From CAIYQJ01 sp963717255 (lineage in GTDB: Bacteria > Chloroflexota > Limnocylindria > Limnocylindrales > CSP1-4), in the NCBI GenBank assembly GCA_963717255.1, contig CAVQVT010000006.1:124001-188000 (forward strand): 64,000 bases of DNA, read 5' to 3'. Below, one piece after another: positions 51,549-60,220 of this stretch; the first letter of the stretch is position 1; each line of letters starts with the position of its first letter. The notes under the pieces are model-generated. The model did no database searches and was not told where the DNA came from. It saw only the letters and a program-made list of their open reading frames with translations. The translations under genes and the position numbers were made by a program.

Positions 51549-53042
51549 ATGGCCGACGCCTCCGGCACGACCGGCATCGCGGGCCGGACCGTGGCGGTCG
51601 TCCTCGCCGCGGGCCTCGGGACGCGGATGCGATCGCGCGTGCCCAAGGTGCTTCACCCTCTGCTTGGGCGGCCGATGCTCGCGTACGTCCTGAGCGCTGC
51701 GGAGGAGGCGACAGGGACGCGCCCGCTGGTCGTCCACTCGCCGCCCACCGACCGGGTCCGCGAGGTGTTCGCGAGCGTCGCGGACTTCGTCCTCCAGGAC
51801 GAGCCGCGCGGCACGGGCGACGCGGTCCGCGCCGCGCTCGGCGCGCTCCCGGCGGACGCGGCGGACATCGTCGTCCTCAGCGGGGACGTCCCGCTCGTCG
51901 CGCCCGAGCTCATCGCCGAGCTCGCCGAGGCGCGCCGGTCGGACGGCGCCGTCATGACGCTCGTGACGTTCGAGGCGCTCGATCCCGGGCGGCTGGGCCG
52001 AGTGATCCGGGACCCGGACGATGAGGACGCCGTGCTGCGGATCGTCGAGGTGAAGGACGCCACGCCCGCGGAGCTCGGCGTGGACGAGGTGAACGCCGGG
52101 GTGTACGCGTTCGACGCGAGGTGGCTCCGCACACGCATCGGCGACCTGCGCCCGTCCGCCGCGACCGGCGAGCTGTACCTGACGGAGCTGGCGGCGTTGG
52201 CGCGTGCCGACCACCGCCGAGTCACCGTGCTGCCGGTGGACGACGACGGGACGCTCGCCGGGATCAACGACCGCCAGGACCTCGCCGATGCGGCCTCGCT
52301 CATGGGCGAGATCATCAACGTGGCCCACATGCGCGCGGGCGTCACGATGGAGGACCCGTCCACCGCGTACGTCGATGCGACCGTCGAGCTCGCCAGGGAC
52401 GTCGTCCTGGAGCCGAACGTCATCGTGCGCGGCGCCTCGCGGATCGGGGAGGGAACGCGGATCGGCGCGGGGAGCCGGATCGTGGACAGCATCGTCGGCC
52501 GCGACTGCGTGATCGTCGCGAGCGTGCTCGAGGAGGCCGAGGTCGAGGACGACGTCCAGGTAGGGCCGTTCGCCCACCTCCGTCCCGGCGCGTCGATCGG
52601 CCGGGGCGCGAAGCTCGGCAACTACGCCGAGGTGAAGAACAGCCGCATCGGGCCCGGCGTCCAGCAGCACCACTTCAGCTACATCGGCGACGCCGAGGTG
52701 GGGGAGCGGGCGAACATCGGCGCCGGGACGATCACCGCGAACTACGACGGGAAGCGCAAGCACCGGACCCGGATCGGCGCCCGCGCCTTCATCGGGTCGG
52801 ACACGATGCTCGTCGCGCCCGTCACCGTCGGCGACGACGCCCGGACCGGGGCCGGCGCGGTCGTCACGCACGACGTCCCCGACGGGATGACCGCCGTCGG
52901 CGTCCCCGCCCGCCTGCGAGAGCCGAAGCCCGCCGTGGCAGGCGGCGCCGATGGCACGGCCGCAGTGCCCGGCGCCGACGGCGCGGCTGCCGCACCCGGA
53001 GCACCCACCGGCGGCCCGCCGCCCGACGACGGGTCCCGCTGA
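51549..53042 (+). CDS. glmU: Bifunctional UDP-GlcNAc pyrophosphorylase / GlcN-1-P acetyltransferase
   Basis: GlmU acetylates glucosamine-1-phosphate and then makes UDP-GlcNAc. The 497-residue protein has the N-terminal uridylyltransferase domain (VVLAAGLGTRMRSRVPKVLHPL; GTGDAVRAAL) and a left-handed beta-helix C-terminal domain (GAGSRIVDSIV, then NYAEVKNSRIG, the HHFSYIGDAEVG part that contains the catalytic His, and NIGAGTITANYDGKRKH). About 45 Ala/Gly-rich residues follow. With glmS and glmM, the pathway is complete in 15 kb. A TAGGGT lies 9 nt before the ATG but overlaps the ridA stop. Confidence 0.96.
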   Translation: MADASGTTGIAGRTVAVVLAAGLGTRMRSRVPKVLHPLLGRPMLAYVLSAAEEATGTRPLVVHSPPTDRVREVFASVADFVLQDEPRGTGDAVRAALGALPADAADIVVLSGDVPLVAPELIAELAEARRSDGAVMTLVTFEALDPGRLGRVIRDPDDEDAVLRIVEVKDATPAELGVDEVNAGVYAFDARWLRTRIGDLRPSAATGELYLTELAALARADHRRVTVLPVDDDGTLAGINDRQDLADAASLMGEIINVAHMRAGVTMEDPSTAYVDATVELARDVVLEPNVIVRGASRIGEGTRIGAGSRIVDSIVGRDCVIVASVLEEAEVEDDVQVGPFAHLRPGASIGRGAKLGNYAEVKNSRIGPGVQQHHFSYIGDAEVGERANIGAGTITANYDGKRKHRTRIGARAFIGSDTMLVAPVTVGDDARTGAGAVVTHDVPDGMTAVGVPARLREPKPAVAGGADGTAAVPGADGAAAAPGAPTGGPPPDDGSR

Positions 53043-54379
53043 TGGGCTCACTCATCGAGCTGGCGATCGTCGTCGGGCTCACCCTCCTGGCCGGGGTGTT
53101 CGTCGCGGCGGAGATCGCGCTCGTCTCGGTCCGTCGCAGTCGCGTGGACCAGCTCGTGGACGAGGACCGTCGCGGGGCGAGGCGCGTCCGACATCTCATC
53201 CAGGACCCGGCCCGGTTCCTCGCGGTCATCCAGATCGCGATCACGTTCATCGGCTTCCTGTCGTCCGCCGTGGCCGCCGTCGCGCTCACGAGCGGTCTCG
53301 TCGACATCCTCTCCGGTGCCGGCCTGCCGACCGCGACCGCCGAGGCGATCGCGCTCGTGGTCATCACCGTCGCGCTCTCGCTCTTCGCGATCGTCGTCGG
53401 GGAGCTCGTCCCGAAGTCCCTCGCGCTCGCGTTCCCCGACAGGACGAGCCTGCTGCTCGCGGGGCCCGTCGACCTGCTCGGGCGTCTCCTGGCCCCCGTG
53501 GTGGCGCTCCTCACGGCCCTGACGCGCGTCATCGTGAGGCCCTTCGGAGCCGACGTGTCGAAGGAGGCCCAGATGTCGGTGGACGAGCTGCGCCTGATCA
53601 TCGAGCGTGGCGGGGAGGAGGGCATCCTCGAGGCCGAGGAGGAGCAGATGATCAACGCCGTCATCGAGCTCGGATCCCGCCGGCTGCACGAGGTGATGAT
53701 CCCGCGGACGGACATCGTCAGCCTTCCCGCCGGCGCGACCCTCGCGGAGGCCGTCGACACGATCGTCGAGGAAGGCCACAGCCGGATCCCGGTCTACGAG
53801 GAGTCGATCGACGAGGTCCTCGGGATCCTCTATGCGAAGGACCTCCTGCGCATCCTCCAGCTGCCGCTCGACGAGCGGCCCGACATGCGGACGATCCTGC
53901 GACCGCCGGTCTACGTCCCCGAGTCGATGTCGATCGACGACCTCCTCCACGAGTTCCAGCGACGGAAGGTCCACCTCGCGATCGTCCTCGACGAGTACGG
54001 CGGCACCGCCGGCCTCGCCACGATCGAGGACCTGCTCGAGGAGATCGTCGGCGAGATCCAGGACGAGTACGACACCGAGGAGCCGATGGTCGTGAGGCTC
54101 TCGGACGACGAGGCGCGCATCGACGGGCGAGCGGACGTCGGCGACCTCGCGGAGACGTTCGGCATCGAGATCGACCTCGAGGACGAGGACGAGTACGACA
54201 CGGTCGGCGGCCTGGTCTTCCACCGGCTCGGGGAGGTCCCTCAGCCGGGCGACGAGATCGAGGTTGACGGGCTGACGCTCACCGTCGAGTCGGTCGACGG
54301 GCGGCGCGTGGACAAGGTGCTGGTGGTGCGCCGCCGGCCTGGGCGTGAGGCGCCGTCTGAGGACGACGCCGAGCGCTGA
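53042..54379 (+). CDS. CNNM/CorC-type membrane protein with CBS pair (haemolysin-like)
   Basis: CNNM proteins are integral membrane proteins linked to magnesium or cobalt efflux or transport control. The 445-residue product has three or four N-terminal hydrophobic segments (about residues 1-160, with AAEIALVSVRRSRVDQL, the DUF21 signature), two CBS domains (MIPRTDIVSLPAGATL; HSRIPVYEESIDEVLGILYAKDLL; LDEYGGTAGLATIEDLLEEIVGEI) and a CorC/HlyC C-terminal domain (DTVGGLVFHRLGEVPQPGDEI). The ATG overlaps the glmU stop by 1 nt. It ends 6 nt before the convergent polyprenyl synthase gene. Confidence 0.93.
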   Translation: MGSLIELAIVVGLTLLAGVFVAAEIALVSVRRSRVDQLVDEDRRGARRVRHLIQDPARFLAVIQIAITFIGFLSSAVAAVALTSGLVDILSGAGLPTATAEAIALVVITVALSLFAIVVGELVPKSLALAFPDRTSLLLAGPVDLLGRLLAPVVALLTALTRVIVRPFGADVSKEAQMSVDELRLIIERGGEEGILEAEEEQMINAVIELGSRRLHEVMIPRTDIVSLPAGATLAEAVDTIVEEGHSRIPVYEESIDEVLGILYAKDLLRILQLPLDERPDMRTILRPPVYVPESMSIDDLLHEFQRRKVHLAIVLDEYGGTAGLATIEDLLEEIVGEIQDEYDTEEPMVVRLSDDEARIDGRADVGDLAETFGIEIDLEDEDEYDTVGGLVFHRLGEVPQPGDEIEVDGLTLTVESVDGRRVDKVLVVRRRPGREAPSEDDAER

Positions 54380-54385
54380 CCGGGG

Positions 54386-55402
54386 TCAGGCGCTGATGAC
54401 GCGGACGATGATCTCCTCGAGGCGCGCGGTGGCCCGCGCGTCCACGATGTCGACGGCCCGGATCTGCGCGAGCGCCTCGTCCCGGTAGCGGCGGGCGGCG
54501 TCGCGGGTGTAGTCGCGGGCGCCGGTGCGCTCGAGGATCGCGACCGCCTCTTCGACCAGCACCGGCGTCGGCTCCGGGCCGCGCAGAATCGTCTCCAGGC
54601 GCGCCCGGTCCGTCGCCGTCGCGTGCTCGTACGCGTAGAGCACCGGCAGCGTCTTCTTGTGCTTCGCCAGGTCGGACGGCTCCTTCCCGGTCGCAGCCTC
54701 GGTGCCCCAGATGCCCAGGAGGTCGTCGTTGAGCTGGAACGCGATGCCGAGCGCCCAGCCGAAGGCGCGATACCGGTCGATGACGACCTCGTCGTCGGTC
54801 GCGAGGAGCGCGCCCGCCTCTACCGATGCGCTGATGAGCGCCGCCGTCTTCCTCCCGATCATGTCGAGGTAGGTGTCCACCGGGACGATCTCGTCGCGCT
54901 CGCCCGCCTCGATGTCCATGTACTGCCCCTCGCAGAGCGTCAGGCACGTGCGGTCGTAGAGCCGCATGAGGCGGAGGACCTTCGCGTCGCTGAAGCCGAG
55001 GTCGCTCAGGCGGTGCAGCGCGATCCGGCTGAGGGCGAAGATCGCGTCGCCCGTGTTGATCGCCTGGGGGATCCCGCGGAGCGTCCAGAGCGTGGCCCGG
55101 TGCCGCCGCTCCCTGTCGCCGTCCTCGATGTCGTCGTGGACGAGGCTGAAGTTGTGGCCCAGCTCCACGGCCGCCGCGCCCGGCAGCGCCTCCGCGTAGT
55201 CGCCTCGGATGGACATGTACGCCAGGAGCCCGAGCAGCGGCCGCATCCGCTTTCCCGCGGGCGCGCCCGTCCCGTCGAGACCCATGTGATACCGGATGTC
55301 GGCATACAGGCCGCGCGTGTGATCCTCCCGGTCGCCGATCAGGCGGAGGATCTCCGTCTCGGTATCGGCGATCAGGTCCGTGACGTCGAGGTGGTCGAGC
55401 AC
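54386..55402 (-). CDS. Polyprenyl (geranylgeranyl-type) diphosphate synthase
   Basis: This enzyme condenses isopentenyl diphosphate onto allylic diphosphates to make C15-C20 or longer chains. The chosen GTG at 55402 gives 338 residues; the reading frame continues upstream but only into recO-side DNA. The first Asp-rich motif is LVHDDIEDGDRERRH; the second is FQLNDDLLGIWG, of the type seen in actinobacterial GGPP synthases. KRMRPLLGLLAYM gives the IPP-binding site. Product length cannot be told from this. A -10 TATCAT ends 6 nt before the start (minus strand). It is the only gene on this strand within a 21-kb plus-strand stretch. Confidence 0.93.
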   Translation of the reverse strand: MLDHLDVTDLIADTETEILRLIGDREDHTRGLYADIRYHMGLDGTGAPAGKRMRPLLGLLAYMSIRGDYAEALPGAAAVELGHNFSLVHDDIEDGDRERRHRATLWTLRGIPQAINTGDAIFALSRIALHRLSDLGFSDAKVLRLMRLYDRTCLTLCEGQYMDIEAGERDEIVPVDTYLDMIGRKTAALISASVEAGALLATDDEVVIDRYRAFGWALGIAFQLNDDLLGIWGTEAATGKEPSDLAKHKKTLPVLYAYEHATATDRARLETILRGPEPTPVLVEEAVAILERTGARDYTRDAARRYRDEALAQIRAVDIVDARATARLEEIIVRVISA

Positions 55403-55408
55403 CCGCCG

Positions 55409-55414
55409 ATGATA
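55409..55414 (-). promoter_or_regulatory. -10 box (TATCAT) 6 nt before the polyprenyl synthase start
   Basis: On the minus strand TATCAT (55414 down to 55409) is followed by exactly 6 nt and then the GTG start at 55402. There is no ribosome-binding site, which points to a leaderless mRNA. Confidence 0.5.
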
Positions 55415-55459
55415 CCAACCGTGACGTCGCCGCCCGTCCCCTCGGCCGGCGCCGGATGG

Positions 55460-55465
55460 TACGTT
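55460..55465 (+). promoter_or_regulatory. Extended -10 box (TG-G-TACGTT) 6 nt before recO
   Basis: TACGTT (55460-55465) with TG at 55457-55458 is followed by exactly 6 nt, then the recO GTG at 55472. The divergent promoters of recO and the polyprenyl synthase gene lie within about 70 bp of each other. Confidence 0.5.
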
Positions 55466-55471
55466 CCCCCC

Positions 55472-56308
55472 GTGCCCGAGCGCCGCCTCTTCACCACCGA
55501 CGCGATCGTCCTCTCCCGCTTCGACTACGGCGAGGCCGACCGCGTGCTGTCGCTCCTCACGCCGGCCCACGGGAAGATCAAGGTCATCGCGAAGGGGATC
55601 CGCCGGCCCACGAGCCGCCTCGGCGGGAGCCTCGAGCCCCTCGCGGAGCTCCGGGTCGCCCTCGTGCGCGGACGGACCTTCGACGTCGTCACCCAGGTCG
55701 CGATCGTGCACATGTGGCTCGCGCTGCGCGACTCGCTCGAGGCCACCGCGACGGCCTGGTACGCCGCCGAGCTCGCCGACCGGTCCCTCGAGGAGCGGCA
55801 CCCCGCCGAGCCGCTGTACGCGCTCATCCGCCGGACGTACGCGCTGCTCGACGCGGGCCTGGCCCCCGGCCGCGCCGCGCGCTGGTACGAGATGCGGCTC
55901 GCGGACGAGCTCGGCCAGCGGCCGGAGGTGGACCGCTGCGTGGAGTGCGACCGCCTGGTGGAGCCCGATGAGCGCGTCCGGTGGGTCCCCGCCCTCGGCG
56001 GGATCGTCTGCCCCCGCCATCCCGGCCCGGGATACGACGAGGCCGGGATCTCGGCCGGCGCGCTCCGGGTCCTGAAGGCGTACCAGCGGATGGACGTGGA
56101 GGCGATCTCGGCCCTTCGCCTGCCGCCCGACGTGGAACGCGAGGTCGAAGGCGCCATGCGCACGTTCCTCGTGTATGCCCTGGAGCGCGAGCCGCGCTCG
56201 CGCCGGTTCCTCGACGAGGTCCGGACGACGGGCCCCGGCGCCGCCGCCGCCATCGACACACGCGTGGCCGCAGAGGACAGGGCCGACGGCAAGGAGGGCG
56301 ACCTGTGA
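55472..56308 (+). CDS. recO: DNA repair protein RecO
   Basis: RecO with RecR loads RecA onto gaps coated by single-strand binding protein. The GTG at 55472 gives 278 residues. The N-terminal OB domain reads DAIVLSRFDYGEADRVLSLLTPAHGKIKVIAKGIRRPTSRLGG, and a Cys/His zinc-like motif (CVECDRL, then CPRHPG) follows in the C-terminal part. The end has a charged tail. It starts with no ribosome-binding site but a -10 box 6 nt upstream. It overlaps the PPOX gene by 4 nt (GTGA). Confidence 0.94.
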   Translation: MPERRLFTTDAIVLSRFDYGEADRVLSLLTPAHGKIKVIAKGIRRPTSRLGGSLEPLAELRVALVRGRTFDVVTQVAIVHMWLALRDSLEATATAWYAAELADRSLEERHPAEPLYALIRRTYALLDAGLAPGRAARWYEMRLADELGQRPEVDRCVECDRLVEPDERVRWVPALGGIVCPRHPGPGYDEAGISAGALRVLKAYQRMDVEAISALRLPPDVEREVEGAMRTFLVYALEREPRSRRFLDEVRTTGPGAAAAIDTRVAAEDRADGKEGDL

Positions 56309-56721
56309 TCGACGCGACCACGCCGGCGGGGACGCGCGCGATGGAGCGCCTCGGGACGGAGCTCATCGCATGGGTCACGACAGTGAACGCCGAGGGGCAG
56401 CCACAGAGCTCGCCCGTCTGGTTCCTGTGGGAGGATGCCGAGATCGTGCTGTGCAGCCTCGCGACGACCCCACGCGTGCGCAACATGCGCGCGAACCCGC
56501 GCGTCGCGGTGAACCTGAACAGCGACCGCGAGGGCGGCGACGTCGCGACCTTCGAGGGCGAGGCGCGGATCGTCGAGGACGATCTGCCGCCGGCGACCGA
56601 GACGGCGTACCGGGCCAAGTACGTGGACAAGATCCACGAGTACGGTTGGACGTGGGAGTCGTTCCGCCGCGACTACCCCGTGGTCGTGCGCATCGCGATC
56701 ACCCGCGTCCGGCTCGGCTGA
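56305..56721 (+). CDS. PPOX-class flavin/F420-dependent oxidoreductase
   Basis: Members of this split-barrel family bind FMN or F420; the sequence pattern here (ERLGTELIAWVTTVNAEGQPQSSPVWFLW, then PRVRNMRANPRVAVNLNSD) resembles the F420-binding type found mainly in Actinomycetota and Chloroflexota. The GTG at 56305 overlaps recO, has a GGAGGG site and gives 138 residues. Substrate is unknown. If the F420 reading is right, the organism should make or take up F420; no F420 biosynthesis gene is in the window. Confidence 0.85.
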   Translation: MIDATTPAGTRAMERLGTELIAWVTTVNAEGQPQSSPVWFLWEDAEIVLCSLATTPRVRNMRANPRVAVNLNSDREGGDVATFEGEARIVEDDLPPATETAYRAKYVDKIHEYGWTWESFRRDYPVVVRIAITRVRLG

Positions 56722-56750
56722 CCCCGCCCCTGCCCCCCGGCCCGCGCCCA

Positions 56751-56848
56751 CCCGCTGCGGCCGTGCGGCCCTGGCCTGCCGGCGCCCGCGGCGATCCAGC
56801 CCGCTGCGGCCGTGCGGCCCTGGCCTGCCGGCGGCCGCGGCGATCCGG
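56751..56848. repeat. Two tandem 49-bp repeats
   Basis: Units 56751-56799 and 56800-56848 differ by a few bases (for example at the GCGC/GCGG junction). They lie in the 197-bp gap between the PPOX gene and the HTH-nuclease-like gene at 56919. No coding signal is seen. Confidence 0.85.
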
Positions 56849-56898
56849 CGGTGATCGGCGGCGCCCGCGGCGATCCGGCGGTGATCGGCGGCGCACCC
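56831..56898. repeat. Tandem 30-bp repeats, about 2.3 copies
   Basis: Units 56831-56860 and 56861-56890 are nearly identical, followed by a partial third. They overlap the end of the 49-bp repeat and end about 20 bp before the start at 56919, so they could carry regulatory sites of that gene. Confidence 0.85.
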
Positions 56899-56918
56899 GC
56901 AGGTCGGATGATCGCGCC

Positions 56919-57761
56919 ATGGACGACGTGCGCCTGGGCCGGGCGATCAGGGCGATCCGACTGCGTGGACGGCTCCGCCAGGCCGACGTCGCGAGGATCG
57001 CCGGCCTCAGCCAGCCGGCGATCTCCAACATCGAACGCGGGCACGCGGGCACGATGTCGCTCCGCTCACTCCGTGCCATCGCGGCCGCGCTCGGCGCGGA
57101 GGCGAGCGTCGAGATCCGATGGCGGTCCGGCGACGTCGATCGGCTCCTCGACGAGCGTCATGCCGCGCTCGTCCGGGCGGCTGTCGAGCTGCTCGTGCGC
57201 CGCGGCTGGCACGTGGCCACCGAGGCGACCTACTCGCAGTACGGGGAACGCGGGGCCTACGACGTGCTCGCGGTGCACGAGGACGCGGGAGTGGCGCTCG
57301 CCGTGGTAGCCAAGACGCGCCTCGTGTCGCTTGAGGCGACACTCCGCAAGCTGGACGAGAAGGCCCGTCTCGCCCTGACGGTCGCCGCGGACCGATTCGC
57401 TATCCGGCCACGCTCGGCGACCCCCCTCCTCGTGGTCCCGGAAGGAAGCGTCTCGAGGCGGGCGGTGGCGACGCACGACACGATCCTCGGTCGTGCGCTG
57501 CCGCTCCGCGGCGCCGCGGCGCGGGCGTGGCTCGCCGCTCCGGACGCGACGGCGCGCGGGATCCTGCTCGTGCTGACGCCGGTCGAGACGGGCGGGGCCC
57601 GCCGCGCCTCCGACCACCGCGTATCAGCCCGGGGACTGCGGGACGCGCCGTCGGTCGTCCGGACGCAGCCGGTCAAGCACGAGCTCCGCCCCGCCGACCA
57701 CCGCCTCAGTCCCCGGGCTGATACGCGGAGGTCCAGCCCGATCTCGCAGTCCCGGGACTGA
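56919..57761 (+). CDS. HTH (XRE-like) protein with degenerate PD-(D/E)XK-like domain; paralogue 1
   Basis: The 280-residue protein has an XRE-type helix-turn-helix (residues about 5-62: QADVARIAGLSQPAISNIERG) and a C-terminal nuclease-like domain. It aligns without gaps over the first 150 residues to the paralogue at 60496. In that frame Glu102, Asp115 and Lys132 are kept, but the catalytic Glu130 is Val, so nuclease activity is doubtful. Residues after about 232 come from a 112-bp inverted-repeat element and replace the paralogue's tail. Tandem repeats precede and follow it. It may be a regulator, or a relic of a nuclease. Confidence 0.8.
   Translation: MDDVRLGRAIRAIRLRGRLRQADVARIAGLSQPAISNIERGHAGTMSLRSLRAIAAALGAEASVEIRWRSGDVDRLLDERHAALVRAAVELLVRRGWHVATEATYSQYGERGAYDVLAVHEDAGVALAVVAKTRLVSLEATLRKLDEKARLALTVAADRFAIRPRSATPLLVVPEGSVSRRAVATHDTILGRALPLRGAAARAWLAAPDATARGILLVLTPVETGGARRASDHRVSARGLRDAPSVVRTQPVKHELRPADHRLSPRADTRRSSPISQSRD
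57617..57728. repeat. 112-bp element with perfect 22-bp terminal inverted repeats inside paralogue 1
   Basis: Arms 57617-57638 and 57707-57728 are exact reverse complements, separated by 68 nt. A third related core, the perfect 14-nt palindrome CAGTCCCGGGACTG at 57747-57760, overlaps the stop codon of the host gene. It could be a small non-autonomous (MITE-like) insertion, or a strong RNA hairpin acting as terminator. Confidence 0.85.
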
Positions 57762-57775
57762 TGTCCGGTGGGTCG

Positions 57776-57875
57776 CGCCCGGCCCCGCCCCTTCGCCGGG
57801 CGCCCGGCCCCGCCCCTTCGCCGGGCGCCGGCCCCGCCCCTCCGCCGGCCGCCCGGCCCCTCCCCCTCCGCCGGC
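57776..57875. repeat. Four tandem repeats of about 25 bp before glyS
   Basis: Units run 57776-57800, 57801-57825 (these two identical), 57826-57849 and 57850-57875 (diverged, 24 and 26 bp). They fill half of the 213-bp gap between paralogue 1 and glyS. There are no spacers of CRISPR type. Confidence 0.85.
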
Positions 57876-57901
57876 CAGCCGCGGGGCCGCGCGCGTGCCT
57901 C

Positions 57902-57910
57902 TGGTACCAT
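57902..57910 (+). promoter_or_regulatory. Extended -10 promoter element of glyS
   Basis: TG-G-TACCAT (57902-57910) would start a transcript near 57917, giving a leader of about 58 nt to the glyS GTG at 57975, which has an AGGAG site. No clear -35 was seen. Confidence 0.45.
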
Positions 57911-57974
57911 CCCCGGGCACCCTCATCCCGCGAGCGGGCATGCCACGCCCGAGCGCCCCAGGAGCAGCACCCCC

Positions 57975-59414
57975 GTGACCGATCCCACCCCGACCCTCTC
58001 GAAGCATGCCCGCGACGTCGTGGACCCCGCGACGGACCCGGGCCCGGCCGTCGCCGAGCTGGACACGATCGTCGGCCTCTCCAAGCGCCGCGGCTTCATC
58101 TACCCGAGCTCGGAGATCTACGGCGGCATCAACGCGGTGTGGGACTACGGCCCCCTGGGGGTCGAGCTGAAGAACAACGTCAAGCGCGCCTGGTGGCGCT
58201 CGATGGTCCAGGAGCGCGACGATATCGTCGGTCTCGACTCCGGGATCCTCATGGCGCCCCAGATCTGGGTGACGTCCGGCCACGTCGCCGAGTTCAGCGA
58301 CCCGCTGGTCGAGTGCCGCTCGTGCCGCCGCCGCTACCGCCTCGACGAGCTGCCGGGCACGGAGTCGCTCACCCAGACCGACTTCCGCGACCCGGGCGTC
58401 GTTTCACGCCTCGGCCTGCGCTGCCCCGCCGACGACGGCGAGCTCAGCGCGCCGCGGCAGTTCAACCTCATGTTCAAGACGTTCATGGGTCCCGTCGAGG
58501 AGGAGGCCGCGCAGATCTACCTGCGCCCCGAGACGGCGCAGGGCATCTACGTGAACTTCAAGAACGTGAAGGAGACGAGCCGGAAGAAGGTCCCGTTCGG
58601 CATCGCGCAGGTCGGGAAGGCGTTCCGCAACGAGATCAGCCCAGGCAACTTCGTCTTCCGGATGCGCGAGTTCGAGCAGATGGAGATGCAGTTCTTCGTC
58701 CACCCGGACAGCGCGGCGGAGCACTTCGCGTACTGGCTCCCGCGGCGGATGGCGTGGTACGAGGCCTACGGGGTCGCGCCCGCACGCCTGCGGACCCGCG
58801 AGCACGCGCCCGACGAGCTCGCGCACTACGCGAAGAAGGCCGTGGACGTGGAGTACCGCTTCCCGTTCGGCTGGAAGGAGCTCGAGGGGATCCACAACCG
58901 CGGCGACTGGGACCTCAGCCGGCACATGGAGGCCTCCGGCGAGAGCCTCGAGTACTTCGACCCGGCGACCGAGGAGCACTTCATCCCGTGGATCGTCGAG
59001 ACGTCGGCGGGCGCGGACCGGGCTGCGTTCACGTTCCTCCTCGACGCCTACCGGGAGGAGGAGGTCCGTGGCGAGAAGCGCGTCGTCCTGGGCCTCCATC
59101 CGGACCTGGCCCCCTACAAGGTGGCGGTCCTCCCGCTCCTCAAGAAGCGGCCGGAGATCGTGGAGATGTGCCACCGGATCAAGGCCGACCTCCAGCGCGA
59201 CGTCATGGCCGTCTACGACGACACCGCCGCCATCGGCAAGCTCTACCGCCGGCAGGACGAGATCGGGACGCCGTGGTGCGTGACCGTGGACGTCGACTCG
59301 CTCGAGGACGGCGCCGTCACCATCCGCGATCGCGACGCGATGACGCAGGAGCGCGTGAGCGCCGACCGCGTCCGCGAGGTGATCGCCGACCGGATGCGGG
59401 CTGCCCGACCCTAG
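57975..59414 (+). CDS. glyS: Glycyl-tRNA synthetase, single-chain (alpha2) type
   Basis: This class II synthetase charges tRNA-Gly. The GTG at 57975 gives 479 residues; the open frame extends 69 codons upstream through the 25-bp repeats, but that part is Pro/Arg-rich and not family-like. Motifs: KRRGFIYPSSEIYGGINAVWDYGPLG, a zinc-like CRSCRRRY with CPADDG, motif 2 (LRPETAQGIYVNFKNV, then FGIAQVGKAFRNEISPGN), and the C-terminal anticodon domain (VAVLPLLKKRPEI). The stop TAG shares the palindrome CTAG with the convergent membrane-protein gene. Confidence 0.96.
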   Translation: MTDPTPTLSKHARDVVDPATDPGPAVAELDTIVGLSKRRGFIYPSSEIYGGINAVWDYGPLGVELKNNVKRAWWRSMVQERDDIVGLDSGILMAPQIWVTSGHVAEFSDPLVECRSCRRRYRLDELPGTESLTQTDFRDPGVVSRLGLRCPADDGELSAPRQFNLMFKTFMGPVEEEAAQIYLRPETAQGIYVNFKNVKETSRKKVPFGIAQVGKAFRNEISPGNFVFRMREFEQMEMQFFVHPDSAAEHFAYWLPRRMAWYEAYGVAPARLRTREHAPDELAHYAKKAVDVEYRFPFGWKELEGIHNRGDWDLSRHMEASGESLEYFDPATEEHFIPWIVETSAGADRAAFTFLLDAYREEEVRGEKRVVLGLHPDLAPYKVAVLPLLKKRPEIVEMCHRIKADLQRDVMAVYDDTAAIGKLYRRQDEIGTPWCVTVDVDSLEDGAVTIRDRDAMTQERVSADRVREVIADRMRAARP

Positions 59415-60220
59415 ACCGGCTCGCCGCCGTCGGCCGGCGCGACGGGGCCGTCGCCCGGCACCCCGGCATCGGGCCGCGGACCGGTCGGAACGGCGGGCGC
59501 CACGGGTCGCGTGAGTGCGACCCAGACGACGACGCCGACGGCGAGGCACGCGAAGGCGACGAGACCGACCGCGCTGCCCGCGAAGACCACGATGACCACC
59601 CAGGGCAGGTGCAGGCAGGCATAGGCGACCACCACGAGCGCGGCGGAGGCGATCCCTCCGTCGGCGCGACGGACCATCACCCAGGAGCCGACGAGGCAGC
59701 CGACCGCGAGGAGCGCGGGAACCCCCAGGACCGCACTCATCGCCACCGACAGTGCGTAGGCCCCGACGCCGCTGAGCGGGTTCGCGTAGTCGATCGCGAA
59801 GCCGCAGGCGCTCTCCCTGCAGATGTAGGCCTGCTGCACGCGCGCCCCGACCACCGTCGCGATGATCGGGAGCGTCGAGAGCGCGACGGGCCAGGCGAGC
59901 GCGATCGCGACGAGGGCCCCCGTCGTCGGGTGCTCACGGACGACCAGCCCGCCGATGCCGCCGCCGACGAGTCCCGCCATGACCACGGCGACGAGCGCGA
60001 CGACGACGGCCTGTCCGAGCGCCGGCTGCTCCCATCCGTGACTGTTCAGGGGACCCGGCTCGATCGTCAGCGCCCAGGCCACGATCGGCGCGGAGAGCAG
60101 TGAGAGCCCGAGCGCGAGGAGAAGCGGACCGCGGGGTCGCTCCGCGAAGCGTCGGACGGATCGGACCCGCGGACCGGCCGGACCTGGCGATGCCTGGCTG
60201 AGATCCCCTGGCTCGGACAC
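59411..60220 (-). CDS. Predicted integral membrane protein, function unknown
   Basis: The protein is not recognised. The GTG at 60220 has a GGGAGGG site 5 nt upstream (minus strand) and gives 269 residues; the frame remains open further upstream but only low-complexity sequence is there. After an Arg-rich N-terminus it has about five or six hydrophobic segments (for example residues 38-57, LLLALGLSLLSAPIVAWALT, and several later Val/Ala-rich helices) and a Pro-rich C-terminal tail. Two Cys lie in a loop (YICRESACGF). The stop codon CTA on the plus strand overlaps the glyS stop. Substrate or role is unknown. Confidence 0.8.
   Translation of the reverse strand: MSEPGDLSQASPGPAGPRVRSVRRFAERPRGPLLLALGLSLLSAPIVAWALTIEPGPLNSHGWEQPALGQAVVVALVAVVMAGLVGGGIGGLVVREHPTTGALVAIALAWPVALSTLPIIATVVGARVQQAYICRESACGFAIDYANPLSGVGAYALSVAMSAVLGVPALLAVGCLVGSWVMVRRADGGIASAALVVVAYACLHLPWVVIVVFAGSAVGLVAFACLAVGVVVWVALTRPVAPAVPTGPRPDAGVPGDGPVAPADGGEPV

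Noticed and set aside
57776..57875. CRISPR array
   Set aside because: The repeats are head to tail with no unique spacers and no cas genes are near.
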